A stretch of 64,000 bases of DNA from Siphonodentalium dalli. Lineage: Eukaryota > Mollusca > Scaphopoda > Gadilida > Siphonodentaliidae. This document shows positions 1 to 64,000 of this stretch, one piece after another. The translations under genes were made by a program, and so were the position numbers. Position 1 is the first letter of the stretch. Every line of letters starts with the position of its first letter. The stretch lies in assembly GCA_032622095.1 (NCBI GenBank), contig CP136068.1, positions 131,697,989 through 131,761,988 of the forward strand, written 5' to 3'. Below the pieces are notes generated by a model. The model saw only the letters and a list, made by a program, of their open reading frames with translations. It was not told where the DNA came from and made no database searches.

Positions 1-71
1 GAGGCGACCTATGGTCGACTCGCATATATAAGAGAATGCATTGGCACAGGGCCCTTCTGTTGGGTAAAGGG
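1..71. mobile_element. Family C TTAA MITE, one end (truncated by window edge)
   Basis: The second hairpin arm of family C (GCATTGGC end) is followed by CCCTTCTGTTGGGTAAAGGG and a TTAA at 72-75. This matches the ends of complete copies at 3160, 20421, 36422 and 51265. It lies downstream of the helical-box exon on the gene strand, in the next intron. Confidence 0.8.
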
Positions 72-287
72 TTAACGTATCATCCTCCGAGAGTGGTATT
101 TGGGATAAGCAAACAAAGTTTACTAAAAAAAATGTTTTTCTACGCTAATATGCGTAACGAGTTGACTGTAAAATAGGAGTTAATATTTAAACGTATCTGG
201 TTCAAAGGTTTAATAATTTGCTTCAAAGCCTCATTCCAACTAGACAATGTGAAATAGTCCTCATCTTGTTAACTTTATAAAACTCAC

Positions 288-52904
<52,617 letters not shown>

Positions 52905-53780
52905 TACTGTTAGTATGATTGTAATATGTTAACTGATATCAAAGGGTCAGTTCCTACTGGAAACACTGATTTCAGTTATAAATGAAAAATAATTTGAACT
53001 GTTGAATCCTGGAGCTGACGATTCATTCCCTTTTATAAATCCACATGGACTAATGACAGCTGAAGATTTTCCTGTGGACAACCAGTAAAAGACGTAGCCT
53101 TGTATGCGCGCGACCAATGAGTGTTACGTTCATTTTAGATGAGCACCTAGATTCCTGCATGGTTCAAATGACTTTAATAAAACTCTAATATTCTCAGTAG
53201 TAAAATTGCACAAATCAGTTGTTTAAAAAATTAGCTGGACACTGGCTGCCGACTTGGAATGTAACCTCACAACTAAAGCGTCAAATCGAGCCATTGCTTG
53301 ATAACATTTAGCATGTTGATGACTCCGGCACTGAGGAAAACACATTCAGAGATACTGTATGGAAGAAATATCTATTTGACTGTCATTGAGGCAGGCTGGT
53401 CTTATTCAAACTATCTAGGGTTTTCTAGTATCAATTTTAGTCATAAATGATACCGGTAGCAGATTTGTAATTACAGTATGGTTGATGAGGTGGTAAAATT
53501 CAGCCTTTTTACAATTGAGTAATAGGGACTGGAATTTCCTCCAGAAACCTAATGTAGGCTGGTAGAACTGGTAACTGAATTCACTCGTACACTAACTCTT
53601 GTAGTGACCGGAGGTGTCTACTATTAGTGGTCTTTGCTTTCTCTTTTTTCTTTTTCTTCATGACAATCAAAGTAGTCTCTGCAAAATGAGATGGATGTAA
53701 TAAAATTACCAGAAATTTTCCATTTTTCCTTGAATATAAATTTTTTTTATAATTGAATGACATTGGCAGTGGGAACAAAC
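52905..53780 (-). other. Region upstream of the first recognised HECW exon
   Basis: No MITE of the named families. It could hold a 5' UTR, promoter or intron. No TATA-type or CpG-rich promoter is obvious. Confidence 0.35.
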
Positions 53781-54236
53781 AAAGGCCCACTTAATTTTTG
53801 AATGCCCAGATATCATTATACACAATATATACCATATTATATACCATTTGGAAGAGGAACCATATACTAGTATATGTATATTCCACCAGAATACGGAACA
53901 ACTGTGGCCTAGGAGTGTCCACCAAGTGATTGAGATTCTCAGATTCATTCCAAGACTTCCCCCGTTGTCAACCCAGAATGCATCAGAATTCAAACTAAGA
54001 GATAAAGTTATTCCCCTTCCATTGCAAATAATAGACTTTACAGTACAGTCCGGATCAAAATTAAGCATAGAACACATCTCAGTACATGTACCTTGACAAA
54101 AACAACATGTTCCCAGTTTATTCAACAGGATAAGTTGATAATACAATGTTTTGGAGCTTCCTCTTTCAAATGGTATATAATATGGAATATGTTGTATATA
54201 ATGTGATCTGGTGATTCGAAAATTAAGTGGGCCTTT
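53781..54236. mobile_element. Family G element, copy 1 (~456 bp)
   Basis: AAAGGCCCACTTAATTTTTG on the left and the inverse of CGAAAATTAAGTGGGCCTTT on the right. The interior matches 63017-63447. Open frames on both strands are present in both copies but differ in length and have no domain. Confidence 0.75.
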
Positions 54237-54248
54237 ATAAATATTTTT

Positions 54249-54716
54249 CTTGATGAACAGTAATTCTTGAGTTATAATACATGTCGGTCAGTGCAATCAA
54301 ATAACCATAACTTTAACTTTTCTATACATGTATATAAGATACTTGATGAACAGTAATTCTTGAGTTATAATACATGTCGGTCAGTGCAATCAAATAACCA
54401 TAACTTTAACTTTTCTATACATGTATATAAGATACTTGATGAACAGTAATTCTTGAGTTATAATACATGTCGGTCAGTGCAATCAAATAACCATAACTTT
54501 AACTTTTCTATACATGTATATAAGATACTTGATGAACAGTAATTCTTGAGTTATAATACATGTCGGTCAGTACAATCAAATAACCATAACTTTAACTTTT
54601 CTATACATGTATATAAGATACTTGATGAACAGTAATTCTTGAGTTATAATACATGTCGGTCAGTGCAATCAAATAACCATAACTTTAAAATTTTCTATAC
54701 ATGTATATAAGATACT
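54249..54716. repeat. Tandem array, 93 bp unit, five copies
   Basis: CTTGATGAACAGTAATTCTT starts at 54249, 54342, 54435, 54528 and 54621. Units differ at only one or two positions. A last partial unit runs into CTTGATATACCGGTATAGGA, a block also found at 57495-57560. Confidence 0.9.
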
Positions 54717-54796
54717 TGATATACCGGTATAGGATACTGCTTCACTATCTAGAACTGTCCATGACTATTATATATTAAATGCTGACATAACTTTAA

Positions 54797-55570
54797 CCCT
54801 TTCTATACTAAATACTTTCTCCCATTCAGCTATAAAAGTATTCATTTGAACAGTCTATTATTCAGGGGTGTTCAGGTAAAACAAGCAGGTGACAGACAGA
54901 AATACAGATAATACATAAGGATTAACTGTCATGTGGACTGTTTTTATGGAGATGTAACCGTGAGGTAAGTGGTCATAACCTGTATGTAAAACCCTTTGGG
55001 TTTTACACAAGTTATGACCACTTACCTCACGGTTACATCTCCATAAAAACAGTCCACATGACAGTTAATCCTTATATTTATATACATTTAGCGAAAAAGC
55101 CAATTTTGTCAATCTATTTAAATCGAAAAGTGTATCGTGACAAAACCAGCCCAAAATATCACATAGCACCCTTGGTAAAAGTTAACAGGAACAATTGATA
55201 CCCGATGATTTATTAAGTCAATCCTGCGCGAATCCAAATGCGCCCAAAACATTACGCGTTCGTTTTTCCAAACCCAAATGACGTATCGATGTTGTTATGA
55301 GCTTGCAGTTATGAGCTGTTGCGCATTCACCGAGAAATAATTGCAACTAGCCACGTGGGCGCCGACCAATCGGAATGCTGGATTTAGTGATGATCACACT
55401 TAGTATGTAAATATAAGATAATGTATTCATTGTGGGAAAATTGGAAATGTTCAGATAATAAGTTCTATGGTAATTTGTTGAATGTATTATCTGAACATTT
55501 TTACATTTTCTAAGGGAACTAAAGGTACTCGTCAAATGAGTATTTAGTATACTAGTAGATACATGTAGGG
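54797..55570. mobile_element. Family H element, apparently split
   Basis: The left part (54797-54915) starts after TTAA with CCCTTTCTATACTAAATACT. The right part (55438-55570) has GGAAATGTTCAGATAATAAG, its inverse and GAGTATTTAGTATACTAG. About 520 bp lies between them, including the foldback at 54916. Confidence 0.5.
54916..55074. repeat. Near-perfect 159 bp palindrome
   Basis: TAAGGATTAACTGTCATGTG to its exact inverse at 55055-55074. Arms ~70 bp with one or two mismatches near the loop; the centre is AAAACCCTTTGGGTTTT. It would extrude as a long hairpin. Confidence 0.85.
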
Positions 55571-55756
55571 TTAAAATAAATAGAAGATGTGAACAAAATA
55601 AGCACAGAAGTTTTGTGCAGACTTTTTTCAGACTTAAAAGCTATTTCTGTTGTTTGAGGGCTCACATGTATGGGCAGTTAGCAAAGACTAGAAAAACAGT
55701 GCATGGATTTGTCATACATGTACATTTGTACATGTACAACATGTATGGTATACATG

Positions 55757-56130
55757 TACCCCGCTGGACAAAAGAGGTGTCCATTGCCACCGAGGTGTAT
55801 TTGCCATTCGGCCGCGGTGTCAGAGTTTGTAACTGCAGTTGAGCACCATGGCCGAACGGCAAGTACACTGCGGCAGAACGGCAAGTACACCACGGCCGAA
55901 CGGCAACTACACCACTGCCGAACGGCATGTACACCGTGGTTAGATTTCTGGTTTGTATCATCTTTTTTTCAGTTTAATGAAAGTGTACACCGTGGCAACT
56001 ACACCATGGCCGAACGGCAAGTACACCACTGTAGTTAGCCGGTGGAGCTGCGGTGTAATTGCATTTCGGCCGCAGTGGCAACGCTAACCGCACCACGGTA
56101 AAGTGGACACTTGTTTTGTCCAGCAGGGTA
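55757..56130. mobile_element. Family F GC-rich element (complete)
   Basis: TACCCCGCTGGACAAAAGAG to GGACACTTGTTTTGTCCAGC then AGGGTA. The 22 bp units have many CpG to TpG or CpA changes compared with 42904. Confidence 0.75.
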
Positions 56131-56674
56131 CATTTGTATGTGGCCATCATGCTGTTTGCTATACATCCATACCGACCTACCAATATGCTAGCAGTTGGCC
56201 ATTAGACCAAACTTTTTTATTTTACTGTTTTCTGTGGCCCCACAAGGAAATAAAAATCAAATATAATTTTTATATTTATTTTCACAGCCGACAGCTGTTT
56301 CTGCTTATCAGTAACAAAGTATCTACAACCACATTTCACTGATTAAAGATGCATAGGACACACCAACTATAGATATCTCTGGCTTTAATTACTTTTAACT
56401 ACATCCAAGATGAAAACAGAAGTCAGCTTGAGTTTATGTGTCCGCCACCAAGATACCTGTATGCTTTCTATAAATCTTGACATCTCTTTAAAACTTTAAA
56501 TGGCCTTTAGAATACATTTTGTATTCCTGGGAATTTATGGTGATCTTTATGACTGAAGACCAATAACAGTCCACAAGGTTTCTTAGATAGGAATGACAAA
56601 CTAATGAGTATGTGGGTTTGCACATTCACTTTTTATCACTACCACTAATCTCATCATTCCCATGTGTGTATTAA

Positions 56675-56918
56675 CCCTCCCTATACTAAATACTCATTGA
56701 CCAGACAAGTAGATTCCTTAGGAAATGTTCAGATAATAAGTTCAACAAGTTCTAAACTTATTATCTGAACATTTCCCACCAACTAATAGGAATCCTTCGG
56801 CAAATATATTATCTGTCGGCTACTTATTTTTCCATGACATCCATCCAAATGAATAATAGACTTTTTCAATGTATACATTATAACTGAATGGGGGAGTCCA
56901 TTTATTCAATAATTAAAA
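56675..56918. mobile_element. Family H TTAA MITE (right end decayed)
   Basis: TTAA at 56671-56674, CCCTCCCTATACTAAATACT, and the intact hairpin GGAAATGTTCAGATAATAAG with its inverse. The right terminal repeat has mutated to TTTATTCAATAATTAA. About 56920-58045 beyond it shows only simple AT-rich runs and a block (57480-57560) shared with 54700. Confidence 0.6.
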
Positions 56919-58045
56919 TGTTGAACAAAAACAAACCCTTTATTTCTGGATTTTTTCAATATTATTCAATAATTTGAGCTATGTTTCAAATAATAGTACT
57001 GGATTTTAATTTTGTGATATACATGTACATCCAAAAAGTGTTCTCTATAAATGACTGACAGAATTATAAAGACAAAGTTACCACCTTAGCGAATGTCCAA
57101 AAAAAATAAAATTATTCAAGCATTTTTATTTTTATTTTTTTTCCGACCGACCCTACCAAAACAAGGTTTAAAAAATCCGTAAAGCAGAAAAATAAAAAAG
57201 TTTGGCCTTATTCATGGAACTCTGAGATTTATGCATTATAATCATTATACCTCGACGTATGTTTGAAACAGGTACCTGTACATCTATGATACCCGGTATG
57301 TTCCAGGATTGTGAATGATAGCTTTAGCAAAAAATTGCTAGATTTACATCCCATCCCGACCTTATCTTTAGTCCCTTCCTCATTTTCTTTTTGGATATCT
57401 TTTATGTAAACTTTTTTTCTCATGCTACATTTCAATGACACATTAATCAGTCTATTTTGATTAAATTGGACAATCTTGTACTACATGTACATGTATATAA
57501 GATACTTGATATACCGGTATAGGATATTGCTTCAATATCTAGAACTGTCCATGACTATTTATGTTAAGAAGAATAAAATATAAAAAATAAAATTCGCCCT
57601 CCCGCGCCCCATTTTTCTGAAAAAGTTGGACAGCAATATATTTGTATTGGCCCAATACATTTTTTTTCAAATTTGCACACAAAATTGGCAGATTCTTAAA
57701 TTTACCTCGGCTAAAAAATAGCAGACAGAATTTCTTGTAGCCTTGGCATTTGCCTCAGCTCAGCTGATAGCCGACGGTAATTAACAACGTTGCAGGCTTG
57801 TATATTTCAGAAACTCTCCATTAATTACATTATTGGAAAACACAAGATCCAGTCTGACATCGGACTGCAGTCGATCATTGATGGACACACACCAACTAAA
57901 ACATTCATATTTAATTCACAGACAGAAACCTGTATATTGATTGATTTTTCAATTAGCCATGCATGCTTTGCAGAGTACTTTAGTCTTGGGAATGAATCAC
58001 ATTCATCTCGAGTCGAAGGAAGCTAAAATGCCAAATACAGGACTA

Positions 58046-58197
58046 CAGTAATGCCTGAAGTTTATGACCCTTTAACCACAGCAGAATTATGGGAAATTTT
58101 TCAGGATTTAGTCAGAAATATGGCTTGTTGCCATTCATCGGAAAGCTCTCCTATAATTCGGCTGTGGTTTAGAGGTCGGTTATTTGGGACATCACTG
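58046..58197. mobile_element. Family B MITE (152 bp, diverged)
   Basis: CAGTAATGCCTGAAGTTTAT to GGTTATTTGGGACATCACTG; one arm is deleted and the ends are worn. Confidence 0.65.
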
Positions 58198-58339
58198 CAC
58201 CATGCATGCAGCATGATTGCACAGGCCTTTAGCAGGGTTTCCGCTTGTGGGGCAGAGGGTCCCATTTAGGTTCGCTTTCTCCCAGCCCAAATTTTCTCTT
58301 GCAAAGGCCAAGCATATTACGTAGTGTTGAAACGATTAG

Positions 58340-58616
58340 TCAAGTATCTACCATCGATGCTGATAGCTCCCACTGTCGACTCTGTATTTTGCCGTTGAAT
58401 AGCGGAATATTGAATATACTTCCACAATAAGAGTCAAAAGACTATAATGTAGGTACCGTACATGTATATCGCTAGACAAAGTATTCTTGGCGGTCTTGTA
58501 CATGACATGTTGATCAAACACTTGCTGCGGATGTGACAGTGTTAAATTAAAAACTCAACGCAGTTAGTATGTTCAAAATGTAGCACATAAGTCGTGCACC
58601 AATCATGAGATAACTG
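58340..58616. repeat. Dispersed segment N, copy 2
   Basis: AAGAGTCAAAAGACTATAAT, ACTTGCTGCGGATGTGACAG and GTGCACCAATCATGAGATAA are the reverse complement of landmarks at 30936-31180. Confidence 0.65.
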
Positions 58617-59278
58617 GGTCACCAGGTGTTTCTAGTTCCATTACGGTGAAATTGACATTTGGGACTCACTTATCAAAATCACGAGATTAAATACTTCCAG
58701 TTTAGTAGAATGCGAAAAAGCTGATACTCTAATGGTGTGATACTACATTGATTTTCACAATGACATTGCTTCTTCCTATATTCTCTGTCACTCATAGAAA
58801 TTCCCAGTTATGAGTTTCTTGCGTGCTAATTTTCACCTACGGAATTTTGGAAGTTGAACATTGAGTGTAGCTTTAATAACCACAAATAACATCAACCGGT
58901 ATGCTGCACTACTGACAGTTATCAAGACACTGGAAAAATACCTAAAATTCTTACATCAAGTACTGCCATGAGTGCCATCAATATACTAGTAGGTACAGTC
59001 AGTATCAAAACTTGTGGGTCATCAACAAGTTCCATCTCAAAAATATGTGAAACAGGTGTGTTATGAACTTTAGCTAGGACTACAGGCAGGACCGAAACAC
59101 CAAAATCCAATCATTCACATTGAAGCATAAAAATGGGCGGAATCGTGCTGTGTGATCCAGGGATGTGATAAAAATATATTGAGAGGGGGGGGGGAAATCT
59201 CATCAATCAGCCAACTATGCCGTTCTGATTTCAATTACAAAAACTTAAAGTCATATTATGCACTTGTTCGGGTGCGTG

Positions 59279-59491
59279 AAGTAATCGACTCCTTAACCAC
59301 AGCAGTATAATGGGTAACTTTTCAGGATTTAGTCGGAAATATGGCTTCAGTTGCCATTCATCGGAGAGCTCTCCCCGATGCTCCCACTGAGAGCTTTCCA
59401 ATGAATGGCAACAAGCCATATTTCCGACTAAATCCTGAAAAGTTACCCATAATTCTGCTGTGGTTAAGGAGTCATTATTTAGGGATTACTG
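59279..59491. mobile_element. Family B foldback MITE (left terminus missing)
   Basis: GTAATCGACTCCTTAACCAC through a full palindrome to TTATTTAGGGATTACTG-TA. The first ~13 bp are replaced by GCACTTGTTCGGGTGCGTGA, a dispersed repeat also at 12640. About 59492-60738 shows only simple repeats such as (TTCAA)n at 59955. Confidence 0.7.
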
Positions 59492-60738
59492 TATTTGACT
59501 GTCCTCCTACAGGATTAAGAATAACTGGGGGTGGGGTAAATTTTTGTGCTGGGGACCTGTGTACATTTATGTGCATAAATATCTTCCTTCACACGAGAAG
59601 CCTTCAGCAATATTTTGCTCCCTCTAAATCAGACATTTATTGACTTGTCCTAATGGTAACATCAATCATGAGGTTTATTGCTCGACAGATCTCTAGCCTT
59701 TGAGAGTGCACTCAGGGTGAATATTCAGGTTGATTTATTAACAAGCTTAACCCCATTCGGCCTCCTAAAATAGATTCTCCATATTTTTATTACCTCACTC
59801 GTATTTAAATTTGTACAGTACTATTTTTCACACACATATAAAACTCAATGAGAAATAGTATGCCCCAAAAAAGTTTGGCGTGACCCTTAAAAATATAAGA
59901 GTGTTTGGGTACAAAGTTGTATGTTCCATACCCCAGAGTGTCCATACCAATTCAATTCAATTCAATTTAATATACTTTTACACCAAATATGGTCAAGTGT
60001 ATACATACATAATATAGAAACATAATTTATAACAGTGTATTGAAAGAACATGTATTCATAAGACACAGTATGTTGTACATAATATTGTAGTTATATATAT
60101 TTATATATATTTGTATTGATTTTGGTATTTTTTTTGTCTTATTGGGAGTTTGCATTCGTCTGGTCGCGTATTCTGTCTAGCAGTTGGTCACTAGGTTGCC
60201 ATTTTCCCTTTTTGGCAAGTCCGTGGTAGACAAAATGGGCAATTGCTTTTAATACTTTTGGTTGTGAGCATGTCATTATTTGTTTAACCCCTGTAACTAA
60301 AAATTATATGATGATTATTATGAAGTCAACGGCCTACTCTCATGTCGGGAATAAACGTGCATGCATGCATGTTTATTAAATTTCAGAAGATTTTCCTCCC
60401 TGCACAAGGCTTATTCCAGTCTGCACGTTTATTTAATTTTGTGTATTGTAATACTAGTAGTAATTTTGGAAGACAGGTCTTGACAGGCCGATATTGTTTT
60501 TTCCTCCAACAAATCTTGATCGAGTGTTGTTTATAAAATCCTGTATTAAGTGTCAATTTTTGATATACTAGTAATATTGTTGACCGGGAGTCCCATGTTG
60601 GGTGGGAATTTAATTACTGGTACCGGTATATACATGTACATGTAAGAAGCAGTAATACCACAGTAGTTCTAGACTACTGGTACCACCTTGAAACAGTACC
60701 TCTGTTTTCAAAAGCATATTAGGACTAGTATGTACTAT

Positions 60739-60945
60739 TATCCACCCCACTCTATTTGGTCAGATAACCATTCAACGCAACTGGTAAAGTGCAAGCCTGT
60801 ATTTCGATGAAAATATCCACCCTGCACTTATATGCCAGACTGCACTTTTATTCCAGACACAAGAGTACATGCATTTACATGGCCACTGATTACTTCCACA
60901 TATCGTTCTATTTCATATCAATGATGCCCTCATGCCCATATCTAT
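60739..60945 (+). repeat. Dispersed segment X, copy 2
   Basis: Same order and orientation as 47226-47425. The downstream context differs: here a family A element follows after ~70 bp. Confidence 0.75.
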
Positions 60946-61017
60946 TTTAATTTAGGCCACTATTATTCATATCTTTGTTTACACACTCCCTACCCATTAT
61001 AAAAAGTTAGGGTAGGT

Positions 61018-61449
61018 AAAAGCCTTGAAATAGTCTGTCTGTCATTTGCAGGATGAGGTCCCCCGAGGATTAACTTAGTAAAACTATCCTGCGTGGCAGG
61101 CTAGCATCACCAAGTTCACCCCCTGGGAACCTCATTCTGCTAAGGCTGTTATGTGAGACCTAGGATCAGATTGAAGTTCCCCAGTTGATGTTTGTGATGT
61201 TCACCCAATAGTGACCTCAATTATGAATTTTAACTTAGAACTGCAAATTGGCGAATATAGAAACTGAACAGAAGGGAAAAAGTAACTAAAAACAATGTAA
61301 ATTTGAGACCATAGATACTTCCCAGAAGAAGAGGCTTTAGCAGAATGAGGTACATGTACCCTGAGGGTGAATTTAGAAATGCTAGCCTCACTAAATTCAC
61401 CCTCCAGGGACATCATTCTGCAAATGACAGGCACACTATTTCAAGGTTT
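61018..61449. mobile_element. Family A MITE (complete, ~430 bp)
   Basis: AAGCCTTGAAATAGTCTGTC to GACAGGCACACTATTTCAAG then G. The AGCAGAATGAGGT block is interrupted by a short ACATGTA insertion. Confidence 0.75.
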
Positions 61450-61740
61450 GGGTAGGTACATATAGGTCATCCCATGTGCAGCCCACATTTATTGGTGAAA
61501 TGTTTGAAATGAATATAATTTCATCTCCACAATACAACGGTTTACTTAAACTTTTTTGACTTTCTTTTTTCTTTATCATTCTATTGACTGCTCAGCAAAA
61601 AGTACACACCTCCAAGTTAAGTTATTGTCATTGACACTTTGTGACTTTCATTGTGTTTGTTGTTGATTATGTATCCTGAACACCCCTCCAAATAAATAAT
61701 TGACCATTCCAATATACCCTACAGTTATACATGAACATTT
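61449..61740 (+). repeat. Dispersed segment Y, copy 2
   Basis: Inverse of 47520-47785. It continues into a family H end (CCTGAACACCCCTCCAAATA, CCATTTAGTAAAGATACATG) followed by TTAA. Confidence 0.6.
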
Positions 61741-62191
61741 AAATGGGTGGGATAATCCATTTAGTAAAGATACATGTAAGGTTAATTAGGCTGATCATTT
61801 TTCCAGTGGGGTTTTTTTTCTTGTGGAGGTAGGGAGGGGACAAACATGTTTCATTATTTTTGGCATTATTATTGGACCAAGAATAGTACATATACATATG
61901 TACTGGTAGCAATACTGATACCCAGATAATTAACAGTTAACTTTTTCAAACTACAGGTACATTTATGCATTGGGATGGTATCTCTACCTTTAGGCACAAT
62001 TAAGAACGCTTATGGTATGGCAATTCAATTTTTTTAATCTTTTGTAGTCGCTAAACTTACAAAAATTTCACAATTCAAACTAATTTTTCCCCCAATGACA
62101 GGGTACGATAATCCCTGGATTTGTTGTTCAAACGGGACAGGAAATCTTTAGAGCTGCAAATAAGTGTTCTGGGAATGCTCCCGGTTTCTTA

Positions 62192-62453
62192 CAGTAATGC
62201 CCAAAGTAATTGACCACTTAACCACAGCAGAATTATGGGTAATTTTTCAGGATTTAGTTGGAAATATGGCTTGTTGTCATTCATCGGAAAGCTCTCGCTG
62301 AGAGCTTTCCGATGAATGGTAACAAGCCATATTTCCGACTAAATCGCTGAGAGCTTTCCGATGAATGGCAACAAGCCATATTTCTGACTAAATCCAGAAA
62401 AATTACCCATAATTCTGCTATGGTTAAGTGGTCAATTACTTTGGGCATTACTG
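62192..62453. mobile_element. Family B variant with duplicated arm (262 bp)
   Basis: TA-CAGTAATGCCCAAAGTAATT to AATTACTTTGGGCATTACTG-TA. The arm GCTGAGAGCTTTCCGATGAA occurs twice. Same terminal subfamily as 36993. Confidence 0.8.
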
Positions 62454-63016
62454 TATACCAATACCCTATATGTGTCAAATAACAGAATAACAGTACAGGG
62501 TAGAACTGCTTTGGAATTTTCATTCTCGACATGGCCAAAGTTACATATCAGTATGAATTTTACAAACTATTCCACTCTGTACTAACACTGGCTATTATCC
62601 CTATAGATATAAAAGTGTAGTGGTACGCAGTCAGTGACATGGCTAGATAAGCCCTTGAAATAGTTATTTTTCTTCTATGGCATTGCTTTAGAATTGAATG
62701 ACATTCTATAGGGCTTCTACTGCTTTTTCTATGGCATTGCAATTTGCTGCAACTAATTTCGAGAGCTGCAAGATGGCCTCCGTCGAAATTCCCAAGTCCT
62801 AGAAATTCCATTCTCATCCTCCCCTAGATCGGAATTTTCCAACTCATATCCAAGCTTTCGTACTGTTGGAAATTTCTAACCTGACACCCCCCCCCCCACC
62901 CCCTGCAGTTGTAATTTTCTAAGCAACCTCATTTCAGTAAAAAAAAACTGGCAGACAGTAAGAAACAAACCAATTTTGTCTGAAAACGATAAATTCCACA
63001 CCAACATTAAATCATT

Positions 63017-63447
63017 AAAGCCCCACTTAATTTTCGAATGCCCAGATAACATTATTCCATATTATATACCACTTGGAAGAGGAACCAAAAAAATATACAT
63101 TCCACCAGAATACGAAGCAGCTGTGGCCAAGGACTGTCCAACAAGTGATAGAGATTCATTCCAAGACTTCCCAGCTTGTCAACCCAGAATGCATCAGAAT
63201 TCAAACTAAGAGATACCGGTAGAGTTATTCCCCTTCCATTGAGTATAATAGACTTTATAGTACAGTCTGGATCAAAATTAAATACAGGACACACCTTGGT
63301 ACCTCGACAAAAACAACATGTTCCCAGTGTATTCGACCGGATCAGTTAATAATACAATGTTTTGGAGCTTCCTCTTTCAAATGGTACATAACATGGAATA
63401 TCTTGTATATAATGTGATCTGCTGATTCGAAAATTAAGTGGGCCTTT
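63017..63447. mobile_element. Family G element, copy 2 (~431 bp)
   Basis: AAAGCCCCACTTAATTTTCG to CGAAAATTAAGTGGGCCTTT. It matches 53781-54236 along its full length with small indels. Confidence 0.75.
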
Positions 63448-63529
63448 AAATATATATACAAGTTGGAAAATCAAACTATCAGAACAAGTTTAACCTGTAT
63501 AGATGTGAATATGAATTTTCCATAAACTA

Positions 63530-63687
63530 CAGTAATGCTCTAAATAATCGACTCCTTAACCACAGTAGAATTATGGGTAACCTTTCAGGATTTAGTCGGA
63601 AATATGGCTTGTTGCCATTCATCGGAAAGCTCTCAATTACCCATAATTTTGCTGTGGTTAAGGAGTCGATTATTTAGAGCATTACCG
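63530..63687. mobile_element. Family B MITE (158 bp, internal deletion)
   Basis: TA-CAGTAATGCTCTAAATAATC to GATTATTTAGAGCATTACCG-TA. Beyond it, at 63700-63800, AATAAGAGTACAGGG-type words repeat three times. Confidence 0.8.
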
Positions 63688-64000
63688 TATAAGTACTCTT
63701 GGGGTCCAAATAAGCATACTGTGCGGAATAAGAGTACAGGGTCGACAATTCTGCTAAATCTAATAAGAGTACGGGGCAGAATAAGAGTACAGGGTGGCAA
63801 ATTACAACATGGAAGCAAGTATATCTGAAATACTATAAGGTTAATCATATATATTTCTCATATTGTACACTGTTTATTGTCAGGAGTTACCAAACAAACT
63901 TTCAGCAACATGTTTGTACTATCTTTTCCTGGTCTGATTAAAGGCTTCAGCAATTCTGATAGGCCTACATGTATAGTATAAATTTCTTGACAATCCTGCT

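Noticed and set aside
59940-60110. LINE 3' end marked by (TTCAA)n
   Set aside because: Only a short simple repeat; no coding remnant or terminal structure was visible.
63052-63294. Small Cys-containing proteins encoded by both family G copies
   Set aside because: Frames differ in start, length and frame phase between 53706-54146 and 63052-63294, so coding conservation is not supported.

Overview
This is an animal nuclear genome window. It has spliced genes, very long introns, AT-rich sequence, abundant ACATGTA-type words, and dense short inverted-repeat transposons. The repeat style and protein similarity suggest a marine lophotrochozoan, probably a mollusc such as a bivalve; that placement is inference.

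One cellular gene can be supported: the N-terminal part of a HECW-type (HECW1/HECW2, also NEDL1/NEDL2) HECT E3 ubiquitin ligase on the minus strand. Eleven coding exons were traced with GT/AG boundaries and matching phases: 52904-52502 and 44803-44693 (HECW N-terminal domain), 22706-22640, 20345-20182, 18418-18276 and 15618-15521 (C2 domain), 12601-10679 (641 codons, disordered, Ser/Pro-rich), 4107-4015 and 3053-2903 (first WW domain), 2140-2052 (linker) and 642-288 (proline-rich tract plus HECW helical box). The second WW domain and the HECT domain lie before position 1. About 30 residues of the N-terminal domain, expected between 44693 and 22706, were not found.

Most of the rest is mobile DNA in the introns and upstream. 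Families are lettered here. A: ~430 bp palindromic MITE ending in CCTTGAAATAGTGTG. B: ~212 bp foldback MITE, TA-flanked, CAGTAATGC ends, over 20 copies. C, D, E, H, O and P: TTAA-flanked MITEs, most beginning CCCTTT, piggyBac-like. F: GC-rich element with a 22 bp CCGCGG minisatellite. G: ~440 bp element with AAAGGCCCACTTAA ends. J: palindromic element with GGCC ends. L: Tc1/mariner- or pogo-like element. M and Q: further inverted repeats. R: diverged ~150 bp monomer repeats. N, X and Y: dispersed duplicated segments.

Larger elements are a Tigger/pogo deletion derivative (7826-9425) with a 215-codon transposase remnant, a CR1/L2-group LINE (26893-29392) with a 798-codon endonuclease/reverse-transcriptase ORF, and a hAT-type element (29942-30823) with an exact 8 bp duplication. 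A tRNA-derived SINE sits near 37.6 kb.

Many insertions are nested, so their order can be read: LINE inside A, hAT inside B, B inside H, B inside P, R inside J. Two tandem arrays are present, one fusing pieces of two MITE families. No operon, CRISPR, defence system or complete second cellular gene was seen. The most unusual signals are covariation that preserves hairpins inside the TTAA MITEs, MITE ends within 27-40 bp of HECW splice sites, and the nesting record.
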